DNA of 64,000 nucleotides, taken from contig NZ_JAJGNP010000002.1 of assembly GCF_020782245.1 (NCBI RefSeq), positions 339,250-403,249 of the forward strand. Reading direction: 5' to 3'. Every line of letters starts with the position of its first letter. Position 1 is the first letter of the stretch. The notes beneath the pieces were generated by a model that made no database searches, had not been told where the DNA came from, and saw only the letters and a list, made by a program, of their open reading frames with translations. A program made the translations under genes and the position numbers. Of this stretch, positions 63,924 to 64,000 are shown piece after piece. Source of the DNA: Sphingobium soli. Lineage in GTDB: Bacteria; Pseudomonadota; Alphaproteobacteria; Sphingomonadales; Sphingomonadaceae.

Positions 63924-64000
63924 TGTCAAACGGCGTTCAAAAGGGACCCCCGATCGGCGTCGAAGAGGGACCCCCTTTTCAGATAATATGATGCTGGTTT
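63924..64000. mobile_element. Left end of an IS21-like insertion sequence
   Basis: It starts with TGTCAAACGG and carries two 21-base direct repeats (63931-63951 and 63955-63975; 18 identical; each ends GGGACCCCC), 24 bases apart. Multiple internal terminal repeats starting with TG are the hallmark of IS21-family ends. The istA/istB genes would be right of the window edge. The element cuts the DUF3732 gene. Confidence 0.6.

Overview
The window is a GC-rich alphaproteobacterial chromosome segment, most probably from a sphingomonad (Sphingobium, Novosphingobium or Sphingomonas type). Pointers are ChpT, an RpoH with a clear RpoH box, glnB-glnA, the rpiB-glyA-nrdR-trmJ string, a Caulobacter-like oxidative xylose operon, a general-stress (EcfG-type) promoter and REP-like palindromes built on the core CGAACCGAACGG. 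These assignments rest on protein motifs read by eye; no database search was possible.

Layout. 1-1.05 kb: the 3' part of pdhB. 1.1-7.76 kb: six minus-strand genes forming two head-to-tail copies of a TadG-TadE-TadE trio (Flp/Tad pilus or surface-assembly type). 7.9-21.2 kb: mostly housekeeping genes: a squalene/phytoene-synthase-like protein, an EF-hand protein, trmFO, a GbsR-type regulator with two small membrane genes, sodC, thpR, a Bax-inhibitor-1 protein, a GST, rpoH, rluD, a JAMM protease, chpT, a nitronate monooxygenase, glnA and glnB. 21.5-28.7 kb: map, a CinA-like gene, the rpiB-glyA-nrdR-trmJ string with a GIY-YIG/REP unit inserted before trmJ, and a LytS/LytTR two-component pair. 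28.9-30.6 kb: small unknown genes, the first behind an EcfG promoter. 30.7-34.9 kb: an alpha/beta hydrolase, two tandem cysteine desulfurases, a ferredoxin and a class A beta-lactamase. 35.4-37.1 kb: an AT-richer AIPR-type phage-resistance gene, an island of its own. 37.5-39.5 kb: purB and an EF-hand protein.

39.9-61.1 kb is a glucuronoxylan utilisation locus. An operon xylX-xylB-xylC-transporter-mutarotase (oxidative, Weimberg-type xylose route) is followed by lapA-pyrF (housekeeping), a LacI-type regulator and a divergent pair of transcription units: a GH67 alpha-glucuronidase on the minus strand, and on the plus strand two GH3 glycosidases, ManD mannonate dehydratase, a hexuronate MFS transporter, uronate isomerase, fructuronate reductase and an SGNH esterase. 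The same 14-bp operator (TGGTAGCGYTATCA) lies in front of both plus-strand operons, so xylose release, glucuronate release and both catabolic routes appear to share one regulator.

61.1-64 kb is the start of an integrative element: a remnant of an older integrase, a 45-bp copy of a tRNA 3' end (att site), an intact tyrosine integrase, and the 3' part of a DUF3732 (ABC-ATPase defence type) gene cut by what looks like the end of an IS21-family element at 63924.
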